A DNA stretch of 13,543 bases from SIG510 sp045540975 (GTDB lineage: Bacteria; Bacillota; Clostridia; Oscillospirales; JAAYXM01). Both the position numbers and the translations under genes were made by a program. Positions 6,934-13,543 of this stretch are shown here, one piece after another; position 1 is the first letter of the stretch, and every line of letters starts with the position of its first letter. Location of the stretch: assembly GCA_045540975.1 (NCBI GenBank), contig JAZQIE010000021.1:1-13543 (forward strand), in the 5' to 3' direction. Under the pieces are notes generated by a model that saw only the letters and a program-made list of their open reading frames with translations, had not been told where the DNA came from and searched no databases.

Positions 6934-8058
6934 ATGAGAATCGGAATATTTACCGCTTATGCGGATCGGTTGGAGCGCAGCCGTCCCGAGCTTTTGGAAG
7001 CGCTCAAACTTGCAGGGCACACTGTGGTCATCATTGGCCCGGAAGCGGATGCACTCTCTCCGCAAGACCGTTTGGAGAGCGGTCGGGAATACAGACAAGT
7101 TTCCATCAAACGCGCCAACACAAACCCATTGACCGAGCTCCTTGCGATTCGGGATCTTGTCGGAGTATTTCGTGAGGTAAAGCTTGACCGTCTTTTGGTT
7201 TATGGCGCTCGTATGCAAGTCAGTGTGCTGCCTGCGGCTCGACTTGCAGGTGTTAAGAAACTCTTTTCTGTCATCAATGGCGCAGGCGGACATTATTATT
7301 TGAGCGGACTGCGCGGAAAAATTGTGCGCCTTTGCAGTTGGCCCATGATGAAAATCGCGCTGTCGACCGCGACCTGTGTGTTTTTCCAAAATACGGATGA
7401 CCGCGGATTGTACTTGAAGCAGTGCCTGGTGCGGAAAAAGAAAACCAGACTCATTAACGGGTCTGGCGTGAATTTAAAACAGTTTCCGAAAACACCGCTT
7501 CCGACCGAACTGCGGTTTTTGATGCTCACGCGCCTTGCCTCGGAAAAGGGAATCGGTGAGTATGCGCAAGCGGCGCAGATTGTAAAAGAAAAATACCCAA
7601 ATGCCGAGTTTCACCTTGTGGGAAATCGGGACATTTCATTTCCCGAACAAGAGGCAGCGGTGCTGGATGCCGCAATCGAATCGGGCGCTGTGGTATACCA
7701 CGGGGCAACAACCGAGCCTGCAAAATGGTATCAAATGTGTCGGATTTATGTTCTGCCGTCTTATCACGAGGGAACCCCGCGCACAGTCCTTGAAGCACTC
7801 GCAACCGGACGTCCCATTCTCACAACCGATGTTTCCGGCTGCCGTGACACTATTACCGATGGAGTTGAAGGATATCTTGTTCCCGCGAAGGATGTTGTAT
7901 CCCTCGCAGATGCAATGATGCAAATGATTGAGCAGAGTGAGAAAACCGAGGAAATGGCAAATCGCGCATGGGACCGCGCAAATGAAAAATACGATGTATA
8001 CAAGGTCAACAAGACCTTGCTGAACGAATTGATTGGAGAGGATTCACATGGGTTATAA
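6934..8058 (+). CDS. GT4 family glycosyltransferase, PglA-like
   Basis: Seen: 374 residues from the ATG at 6934, 4 bases after the previous stop. The frame also opens upstream, but those codons overlap the transferase gene. It is a GT-B fold retaining enzyme. The N-terminal acceptor domain starts MRIGIFTAYAD and contains VINGAGGHYY; the NGSGVNLKQF linker follows; the donor domain has TRLASEKGI, a GAVVYHG strand, LPSYHEGTP and the EX7E motif at E279 and E287. The length and the order of these motifs are like Campylobacter PglA, which adds alpha-1,3-GalNAc to the PglC product. Inferred: it adds the second sugar to the lipid-linked intermediate made by the preceding gene. The donor could be the UDP-HexNAc supplied by the epimerase that follows. 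Actual donor and linkage are unproven. It overlaps the epimerase by 11 bases. Confidence 0.88.
   Translation: MRIGIFTAYADRLERSRPELLEALKLAGHTVVIIGPEADALSPQDRLESGREYRQVSIKRANTNPLTELLAIRDLVGVFREVKLDRLLVYGARMQVSVLPAARLAGVKKLFSVINGAGGHYYLSGLRGKIVRLCSWPMMKIALSTATCVFFQNTDDRGLYLKQCLVRKKKTRLINGSGVNLKQFPKTPLPTELRFLMLTRLASEKGIGEYAQAAQIVKEKYPNAEFHLVGNRDISFPEQEAAVLDAAIESGAVVYHGATTEPAKWYQMCRIYVLPSYHEGTPRTVLEALATGRPILTTDVSGCRDTITDGVEGYLVPAKDVVSLADAMMQMIEQSEKTEEMANRAWDRANEKYDVYKVNKTLLNELIGEDSHGL
8035..8041 (+). promoter_or_regulatory. Ribosome binding site that fixes the epimerase start at 8048
   Basis: GGAGAGG lies 6 bases before the ATG at 8048. An in-frame TTG at 8033 precedes the motif and has no binding site of its own, so the ATG inside the end of the previous gene is preferred. 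Confidence 0.75.
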
Positions 8059-9022
8059 GCATTTGAAATTTGCCGATGACACTTTATTTTTGGTTACCGG
8101 TGGCGCAGGCTTTATCGGGTCAAATATTTGTCAGGCAATTTTGGAAATGGGATACCGCGTTCGTTGTCTGGATGACTTGTCCACCGGCAAGCAAGCGAAT
8201 GTGGATTTGTTTTTAGACCACCCGAATTACACCTTTATCAAGGGGGATATCCGTGATTTGGATACCTGCATGAAGGCTTGCGAAGGTGTGGATTTTGTTT
8301 TGCACCAAGCGGCTTGGGGCAGCGTGCCGAGAAGCATTGAAATGCCTCTTTTGTATGAAGAAATCAACATCCGCGGTACTGTCAATATGCTGGAGGCGGC
8401 ACGTCAAAACGGCGTAAAAAAATTCGTCTATGCATCGAGCTCCTCGGTTTACGGTGATGAAGCACATCTGCCGAAAACCGAAGGCGTGGAAGGCAATCTG
8501 CTCTCGCCGTATGCGGTCACCAAACACGTGGATGAGGAATTTGCAAAGCAGTACACCATGCATTACGGCTTGGATACCTATGGTATGCGCTACTTCAATG
8601 TGTTCGGTCGCAGACAAGACCCGGACGGTGCGTATGCCGCGGTAATTCCGAAGTTCCTCAAAATGCTGATTAACGATCAGACTCCCACCATCAACGGTGA
8701 CGGCAAGCAGTCCCGTGACTTTACCTATGTTGAAAATGTTGTTGAAGCAAACCTGAAGGCTTGCCTTGCTCCGCATGAGGCGGCAGGGGAAGCGTTCAAT
8801 ATCGGTTACGGCGGTCGTGAATACCTGATTGATATTTATTACGGCCTTACTTCTGCATTGGGGAAGGATATCGAGCCCATCTTCGGACCGGACCGTCCCG
8901 GCGATATCAAGCACAGCAATGCGGATATTTCGAAAGCAAAAGAATTGCTTGGATATGACCCGGATTACAGCTTTGCGGAAGGAATCAAGCTGGCAATTGA
9001 GTGGTATAAGGAGAATTTGTAA
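8048..9022 (+). CDS. UDP-HexNAc 4-epimerase, WbpP-type extended SDR
   Basis: Seen: 324 residues. NAD-binding VTGGAGFIGSN spans 16-26, followed by DDLSTGK, GDIRDL and HQAAWGSVPRSI. A serine run SSSSVYG (130-136) carries the catalytic Ser region, and YAVTK has Y155 and K159. RYFNVFGRRQDP, GAYAAVIPKF, INGDGKQSRDF and RPGDIKHS..D follow. The GSVPRS and FGRRQDPNG/DG-AYAAVIP signatures are those of the WbpP (group 3) epimerases, which prefer UDP-GlcNAc/UDP-GalNAc over UDP-Glc/UDP-Gal. Inferred role: it makes UDP-GalNAc (or a related C4 epimer) for the GT4 enzymes around it, and connects with the NahK-like kinase at the head of the operon. The upstream GT4 gene overlaps its start by 11 bases, and its stop shares one base with the next ATG (TAATG). 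Substrate preference is inferred from motifs, so a GalE-like or uronic-acid epimerase activity is not excluded. Confidence 0.9.
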   Translation: MGYKHLKFADDTLFLVTGGAGFIGSNICQAILEMGYRVRCLDDLSTGKQANVDLFLDHPNYTFIKGDIRDLDTCMKACEGVDFVLHQAAWGSVPRSIEMPLLYEEINIRGTVNMLEAARQNGVKKFVYASSSSVYGDEAHLPKTEGVEGNLLSPYAVTKHVDEEFAKQYTMHYGLDTYGMRYFNVFGRRQDPDGAYAAVIPKFLKMLINDQTPTINGDGKQSRDFTYVENVVEANLKACLAPHEAAGEAFNIGYGGREYLIDIYYGLTSALGKDIEPIFGPDRPGDIKHSNADISKAKELLGYDPDYSFAEGIKLAIEWYKENL

Positions 9023-10158
9023 TGGAGCATACTCCGATTCGTGTTTTGATGGTTGTCGGACAAATGAATCGCGCAGGAATTGAAAACCTTTTGATGGAGT
9101 TGTACCGTGAAATTGACCGCACAAAAGTGCAGTTTGATTTCTATACCTTTCATCGGGAGGCAGGGCAATTTGATGAAGAAATCCGTTCGCTTGGCGGAAG
9201 GGTTTATTACAATGACGCCATTTCTGTTAAGAACATTCTGACCTTGCCAAAACGAATCGAAGCATTTTGCCGTGCAAATCCCGAATACAAAATCATTCAT
9301 GCACACATGAATCAATGGTGTGGCTTGATTTTAAAGGGTGCCAAAGCGGCGGGGGTGCCGCTTCGCATTTCCCATTCCCACACTTCTGTTGTTGCTCGCA
9401 GCTGGAAGAATCGCCTGAAAGACTTGGTAAAGCTTCCGACCAATTCCCATGCAAATTATAAAATAGCGGTTTCCGATAAGGCAGGCAAGTGGCTTTACGG
9501 AGAAAAGGCGGTTGCGCGCGGAGAGGTGCATTTTTGGAAAAATACCATCCGCCATGAAGCATTCGCATTCTCGGAAGAACTTCGTGCGGAGAAACGTGCG
9601 GAATTGGGTCTTGGCGATTCGTTTGCTCTCATACATGTGGGTAATTTACGCTATCCCAAGAATCATCCGTATCTGCTTCGCGTATTTGCGGAAGTTTTGA
9701 AACTGCATCCAAATTCCAAATTGCTGTGTATCGGAAACGATGAAGGCGGAGGAGAAATCAAACAACTGGCAAAAGATATCGGGATTTTTGAACAGATTTT
9801 GTTTCTTGGGTCTCGCGCTGATGTGCCGGAACTTCTGCAGGCAGGAGATGTGTTTGTGTTCCCGTCTTTTTACGAGGGATTTCCGTGCTCTGTTTTAGAA
9901 GCGCAAGCGGCAGGGCTTCCGTGTGTGGTATCCGACCGTATTACAAAGGAGATTCTGGTCACACCCTTGGTGGAAATGCGTTCGATTGATGAAGAACCGT
10001 CGGCTTGGGCAAAACGTGTCTTGGAGAGACGGGAAGAGTGCCGTGTGCAAACGGGAGAAATGATTGCACAGGCAGGGTATTCTTTGACCGATTTTGTTTT
10101 ACAAACACAGGAATTCTATTTATCAGAAATGAAGAGGATCAACGATGAGAGAGAATAA
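9022..10158 (+). CDS. GT4 family glycosyltransferase, EpsF-like
   Basis: Seen: 378 residues, GT-B fold. The N-terminus VLMVVGQMNRAGIENLLMELYR followed by IDR.KVQFDFYTF and SLGGRVYY closely fits the EpsF-type exopolysaccharide glycosyltransferases of Bacillota. HAHMN and SHSHTS lie in the acceptor domain. The donor domain has LIHVGNLRYPKNHPYLL, LCIGND, FLGSRADV..LL and SFYEGFP with the EX7E pair E285 and E293. An AAGEG-like AGLPCVVSD strand follows. Known: these add a sugar from a nucleotide donor, with retention of anomeric configuration, to lipid-linked exopolysaccharide intermediates. Start: ATG overlapping the previous stop by one base, with AAGGAGA 7 bases upstream. It overlaps the next gene by 14 bases. 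Specificity is unknown. Confidence 0.88.
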   Translation: MEHTPIRVLMVVGQMNRAGIENLLMELYREIDRTKVQFDFYTFHREAGQFDEEIRSLGGRVYYNDAISVKNILTLPKRIEAFCRANPEYKIIHAHMNQWCGLILKGAKAAGVPLRISHSHTSVVARSWKNRLKDLVKLPTNSHANYKIAVSDKAGKWLYGEKAVARGEVHFWKNTIRHEAFAFSEELRAEKRAELGLGDSFALIHVGNLRYPKNHPYLLRVFAEVLKLHPNSKLLCIGNDEGGGEIKQLAKDIGIFEQILFLGSRADVPELLQAGDVFVFPSFYEGFPCSVLEAQAAGLPCVVSDRITKEILVTPLVEMRSIDEEPSAWAKRVLERREECRVQTGEMIAQAGYSLTDFVLQTQEFYLSEMKRINDERE

Positions 10159-11299
10159 TCTGTTGCTGCTGGTTCCGAATTTAGGATCGGGTGGGCAGGA
10201 GCGCGTTGTTGTGCGTACCGCGCAGATTTTAAGCGGTGATAAGAACGTCACCATCGCGGTTTTCAATGCTCGGAATGCGGCATACGATACCGATACGAAT
10301 GTAATTGATTTAAAGATTCCTGCGGCAAATAATGCCATTCAACGTGTGTTTCATTTACTTCGCAGAATCCGTGCGGTAAAACGATTGAAACGGGACCTTG
10401 ATATCGGTTACACTATTTCGTTTGGGGATACTGCCAATATGGTCAATGCTTTGACGCGTCAAAAGGACCGTGTTATTTTATCGGTAAGAGGATACGGTTC
10501 TGTCCCGAAAAGCAAAATCGGAAAGAATTTGTGGCACTTCTTATATCAAAAAGCAGATTTGGTATACTGTGTTGCAAAAGAATTAGAGCAAGCGATTGTG
10601 GAAACCTGCAAGCTGAAGAAGGAAAAAGCCTGTACGGTATATAACCCCTACGATTATCAAGAGATTTTTAGACTTTCTCGTGAAAAGTCTCCGTACAGTG
10701 TCAAGGAGCCCACGGTTGTCAGTGTCGGACGATTGGAGGACATCAAAGGATTTCGGCACTTAATCCGTGCGGTAAAGATTGCAAGGGAAAGAGTACCCGG
10801 GTTGGGCTTAGTCATCGTTGGCAAAGGTCCGATTGAAGCAGAACTTCGTGAAGATGCGAAACGTCTGGGGGTGCCCGTGGAGTTTGCGGGCTTTCAAAAA
10901 AATCCGTTTTCGATCGTGTCCAAATGCAGCTGCTTTGTACTGTCTTCCATTCACGAGGGATTTCCGAATGCATTGGTGGAAGCAATGTCATGCGGAGTTC
11001 CGGTTATTGCGACCGATTGTATGACGGGTCCGCGTGAGATTCTGGGATACGATAAAGGGGCGGTTCGAGGCGATTTTGTCGAAGCCGAGTATGGAATTCT
11101 TTGCCCTGCATTTGAATCGGATTTTATCAATGACTATTTTAACGACAAGATACTTGCCAACGCGATTGTGCAGTTGGTAACAAACTCAAGCGATCATACA
11201 CGATATTCCGTTCGTGCACAGCTTCGTGCGAAGATGTTCTCTTTTGAACAGTATCGGGAACGTCTTTTGGAGGTTGTTTTCCACGAAAAGGGAGAATAA
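10145..11299 (+). CDS. GT4 family glycosyltransferase, PglH-like
   Basis: Seen: 384 residues, GT-B fold. The N-terminus LLLVPNLGSGGQERVVV carries the glycine-rich donor/acceptor loop. ISFGDTANMV is in the acceptor domain, followed by TVYNPYD in the interdomain linker. The donor domain has VSVGRLEDIKGFRHLI, LVIVGKGP, VEFAGFQKNP, SSIHEGFPNALVEAM with EX7E at E271 and E279, and ATDCMTGPREIL. The motif order and the ISF.DT.N segment resemble PglH-type GalNAc transferases. Start: ATG at 10145 lies inside the end of the previous gene, with AAGAGG 7 bases upstream, so translation is probably coupled. Inferred: a later extension step on the lipid-linked glycan; polymerising (repeated) addition as in PglH is possible but not shown. 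Confidence 0.87.
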   Translation: MRENNLLLLVPNLGSGGQERVVVRTAQILSGDKNVTIAVFNARNAAYDTDTNVIDLKIPAANNAIQRVFHLLRRIRAVKRLKRDLDIGYTISFGDTANMVNALTRQKDRVILSVRGYGSVPKSKIGKNLWHFLYQKADLVYCVAKELEQAIVETCKLKKEKACTVYNPYDYQEIFRLSREKSPYSVKEPTVVSVGRLEDIKGFRHLIRAVKIARERVPGLGLVIVGKGPIEAELREDAKRLGVPVEFAGFQKNPFSIVSKCSCFVLSSIHEGFPNALVEAMSCGVPVIATDCMTGPREILGYDKGAVRGDFVEAEYGILCPAFESDFINDYFNDKILANAIVQLVTNSSDHTRYSVRAQLRAKMFSFEQYRERLLEVVFHEKGE

Positions 11300-11311
11300 A
11301 GGAACAAGATT

Positions 11312-12577
11312 ATGGAAACATCAAAGTACTTAAAAGGAAAACAGAATCAATCGGTGGATTGGATGAAAAAAATCGTTTATGTATTGCTTTTTGTCGCGGT
11401 TTTTTTCAACCTGATCAACCGCGCAGCGAGCCCTATGCTGTATCTGTTTATCGGTGCCTCAGCCATCTATCTGCTGATGCGCCGCAATGTACGTGTCAGC
11501 GCTGTTGTTTTATGCTTTTTTGCGTTTTGTCTTTATTCCATGTTAGCCTGTTTTTGGACTCCCGCAAATGATCCGTTTGAGGCGGTTGTCCGTACGATTC
11601 TCAAATATGCCGCGTTTGCATTTTTCCTTTACAACATTGTAGAAACGAAAGATGATTGCGATCGCGTTTTGAATTTAATCTGTGTGTCAGGTCTTGCATT
11701 CTGTTTGTTCTCGGTTGGGTATTATGGGCTTTCTGTCATATTTAGCTCGATTCAGACCGGTGAGCGTTTGGGACAGGAGATTTGTGGAATTAACACGTTT
11801 GGTATGTACGCGAGTTTAACCTTTGCACTTTGTCTTTATTTGGCAAGGATTAAGGGGAAATGGTTGCATTACGTTTTGATGCTGCTTCCGCTCCTCTTGA
11901 TTGTTGCATCATCCTCGCGTAAGGCGTTGCTTTTGGGGTTTTGCGCAATTCTGTATTTCTTTGCGGCTCAAAAGCTTCAGAAATCGTTTGCAAAGGGTAT
12001 TTTGATTATCGGCGTCATTGTTGGCGGTGTGCTTTTGATCCTCCAACTTCCTGCGTTTGAACAGATTTGGATGCGTTTGCAGATTTTCTTTGAGACCACA
12101 GTCCAAGGCTCCACCAGTTCAGATGAATCGACCGAGATTCGTTTCCGTCTGATTGATGTGGGACTGCAGTTCTTCAAAGACCATCCGATCTTTGGATACG
12201 GAACAAACTCGTTCCGCTACATTGCGGGTACTTATTTCTCAATGAGTGAAATCTCTGCACACAACAACTACGTTGATATCCTTGTCAATTTTGGTTTGAT
12301 CGGATTCTCGGTTTATTATTATCCGAGTTTGTTCTTGCTTTGGAACGCGTTTAAGGGAATTCTTCGCGAGATTCCGGTGTTCTATTTTGGAATGTTCTTT
12401 GTTTTGGTATCGTTTGTTTTGTTGGACATGTCTTATGTTAGTTACCACTTTATCGTTCCGTATGTGTTTTTTACCTTGTTTGCACGTGTTATTGAACTAT
12501 ATCGTGCGGAATTAAAAGAAAAAGTCGTGCATGAAGAAGTGGATGCAGAGGTTGAGCATTCCAAGTATTTGAAATAA
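11312..12577 (+). CDS. Wzy / O-antigen ligase family membrane protein (Wzy_C domain)
   Basis: Seen: 421 residues with about 11-12 hydrophobic segments between 20 and 395, and an acidic soluble C-terminal tail. The largest loop (about 250-310) lies between membrane segments. It is followed by signature residues of the Wzy_C family: R203 in ASSSRKALL, R277 and R279 in EIRFRLIDVG, FKDHPIFGYGTNSF, and H317 in AHNNYVDIL. Known: family members either polymerise undecaprenyl-linked repeat units (Wzy) or transfer the glycan to lipid A or protein (WaaL, PglL, Gram-positive S-layer oligosaccharyltransferases). Which of these applies cannot be told from the primary sequence. Inferred: it acts on the outer membrane face after a flippase not present in this window. 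It starts 12 bases after the previous stop with a GGAA binding site. The same pentapeptide SKYLK occurs at both cytoplasmic-looking ends. Confidence 0.87.
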   Translation: METSKYLKGKQNQSVDWMKKIVYVLLFVAVFFNLINRAASPMLYLFIGASAIYLLMRRNVRVSAVVLCFFAFCLYSMLACFWTPANDPFEAVVRTILKYAAFAFFLYNIVETKDDCDRVLNLICVSGLAFCLFSVGYYGLSVIFSSIQTGERLGQEICGINTFGMYASLTFALCLYLARIKGKWLHYVLMLLPLLLIVASSSRKALLLGFCAILYFFAAQKLQKSFAKGILIIGVIVGGVLLILQLPAFEQIWMRLQIFFETTVQGSTSSDESTEIRFRLIDVGLQFFKDHPIFGYGTNSFRYIAGTYFSMSEISAHNNYVDILVNFGLIGFSVYYYPSLFLLWNAFKGILREIPVFYFGMFFVLVSFVLLDMSYVSYHFIVPYVFFTLFARVIELYRAELKEKVVHEEVDAEVEHSKYLK

Positions 12578-12591
12578 AAGGTGACGTTCGA

Positions 12592-13543
12592 ATGAAGAAA
12601 GTTTTATTTGTCTGCCACAACCTTACAATCGGTGGAATTCAAAAAAGTTTGATTTCACTTTTGAATGCGTGGGACGGCGGCGGAAATGAGATTTATGTCA
12701 TGACCGGTGATTTGTCCGCACCGTTGGTGAAAAAACTGCCGTCTTACGTAAACATTGTTCAGACACCTTGGCAATTAAATGCATTCTTCTTTCGAACTCA
12801 TGAGTTGGTTTGCGGATTCCGTGCATTATGGAGACAGCCGATTCTTCTGCTACGGTATCTTGTTGCGGTCCTTCGGGTGTTTTTGAAACTGGATGACAAG
12901 GATGTCGCAAAAAAACGGTTTTGGAAGAAGAATCATCACAAGTTTGCCTTTTTGAAAACGTACTACGGGAAGTTTGATGTTGCGATTTCCTATGTCGGTG
13001 CATGGCAGATGTGGAATGAGTTCACACTTGACTGCATCGGTGCGAAAAAGAATCTGTGTTGGGTGCATGGCGATTATTCCTCGTTTGGAATCCGCTGCGC
13101 GGAGGAAAGTGAAACCATGAGTCGATTCGATCGGCTTGTGTGTGTTTCAAAAGCGTCTGAGAAAACACTTCTTGAGTGTTTGCCTGAATTGACCGGAAAA
13201 ACCACAGTGCTTTATAATCTGATTGATGATACTGCAGTTCATGCAAAAGCAAGTGCATTCTCCGTTGAAAAAGAGGAATGCTTTTCTGTAGTCAGTGTGG
13301 CGAGATTCTCACACGCAAAGGGCTTAGACCTTGCTATCCCCGCGGTTGCGCGTTTGGTACGGGAAGGGTATGATTTGGTTTGGCGCATCCTCGGTGACGG
13401 GGATCTCCGTGATATATTGGAAACTCAAATTGCACAAGAGAATATGCAGGACCGCATCATTTTGATGGGCGCGCAGGAGAATCCGTTTCCGTATGTCAAG
13501 TCGGCGGATTTGTTCTTGCAGCCGTCTCGCAATGAGGGGAGAC
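12592..13543 (+). CDS. GT4 family glycosyltransferase, 3' end beyond the window
   Basis: Seen: ATG at 12592, 14 bases after the Wzy stop, preceded by AAAGGTGA 7 bases upstream. The frame stays open to the last base, giving 317 residues. N-terminal MKKVLFVCHNLTIGGIQKSL has the GG.QKSL loop typical of GT4 enzymes in capsule clusters. NLCWVHGDYSSF and RLVCVSKASEKTL precede VLYNLID (linker). The donor domain shows VVSVARFSHAKGLDL, WRILGDGDLRD, RIILMGAQENPFPYV and PSRNEG. The window ends just after the first Glu (E315) of the EX7E motif, so about 50-70 residues are missing. Inferred: the fourth sugar-adding enzyme of the operon, and evidence that the operon continues downstream. Donor and linkage are unknown. 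Confidence 0.88.
   Translation, partial: MKKVLFVCHNLTIGGIQKSLISLLNAWDGGGNEIYVMTGDLSAPLVKKLPSYVNIVQTPWQLNAFFFRTHELVCGFRALWRQPILLLRYLVAVLRVFLKLDDKDVAKKRFWKKNHHKFAFLKTYYGKFDVAISYVGAWQMWNEFTLDCIGAKKNLCWVHGDYSSFGIRCAEESETMSRFDRLVCVSKASEKTLLECLPELTGKTTVLYNLIDDTAVHAKASAFSVEKEECFSVVSVARFSHAKGLDLAIPAVARLVREGYDLVWRILGDGDLRDILETQIAQENMQDRIILMGAQENPFPYVKSADLFLQPSRNEGR

Noticed and set aside
8213..9124. 303-codon open frame on the minus strand
   Set aside because: It lies opposite the well-supported epimerase gene, shows no recognisable domain and has shadow-like composition.
1..13543. CRISPR array, tRNA/rRNA genes, insertion sequences or phage genes
   Set aside because: The only direct repeats are in-frame protein-coding repeats without spacers. 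No transposase, integrase or tRNA-like cloverleaf was seen, and the intergenic gaps are too short for most such elements.

Overview
The window reads as a cell-surface locus of a Gram-positive-type bacterium, most likely an anaerobic Bacillota/Clostridia lineage. The evidence is an exported protein with three S-layer homology (SLH) domains, AGGAGG-type ribosome binding sites, roughly balanced base composition and a dense run of overlapping glycan genes. This is a judgement from gene content, not from a marker gene. SLH proteins also occur in diderm Bacillota, so the envelope type is not settled. All genes are on the + strand, and no stretch without a gene exceeds 300 bases.

Region 1 (1-3945) holds two surface proteins. 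The first is the 3' part of a large gene encoding at least six tandem repeats of about 70 residues (divergent InlB B-repeat type) followed by a roughly 355-residue C-terminal domain that I do not recognise. A hairpin lies after it. The second gene encodes a complete secreted SLH protein of 498 residues. It has a polyglycine tract and an acidic proline-rich linker separating two domains that look like diverged copies of each other. A strong hairpin with a short T run follows.

Region 2 (4025-13543, running off the end) is a nine-gene polysaccharide or glycan assembly operon. In order it encodes: a NahK-like sugar 1-kinase of the aminoglycoside phosphotransferase fold; a DegT/DnrJ/EryC1/StrS sugar aminotransferase; a short PglC-like phosphoglycosyl transferase; a PglA-like GT4 glycosyltransferase; a WbpP-type UDP-HexNAc 4-epimerase; an EpsF-like GT4; a PglH-like GT4; a Wzy/O-antigen-ligase family membrane protein; and a fourth GT4 cut by the window edge. 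Gaps are 2-14 bases and several genes overlap by 1-14 bases, which points to one transcript with translational coupling.

Working model: the kinase, aminotransferase and epimerase supply nucleotide-activated (amino)sugars. The PglC-like enzyme puts the first sugar phosphate on undecaprenyl phosphate. Four GT4 enzymes extend it on the cytoplasmic face. After flipping (no flippase is in the window) the Wzy-family protein polymerises the glycan or transfers it to an acceptor. Because two surface proteins sit immediately upstream, surface-protein glycosylation or a cell-wall polymer bound by SLH domains are reasonable hypotheses alongside ordinary capsule/exopolysaccharide. The window does not decide between them.
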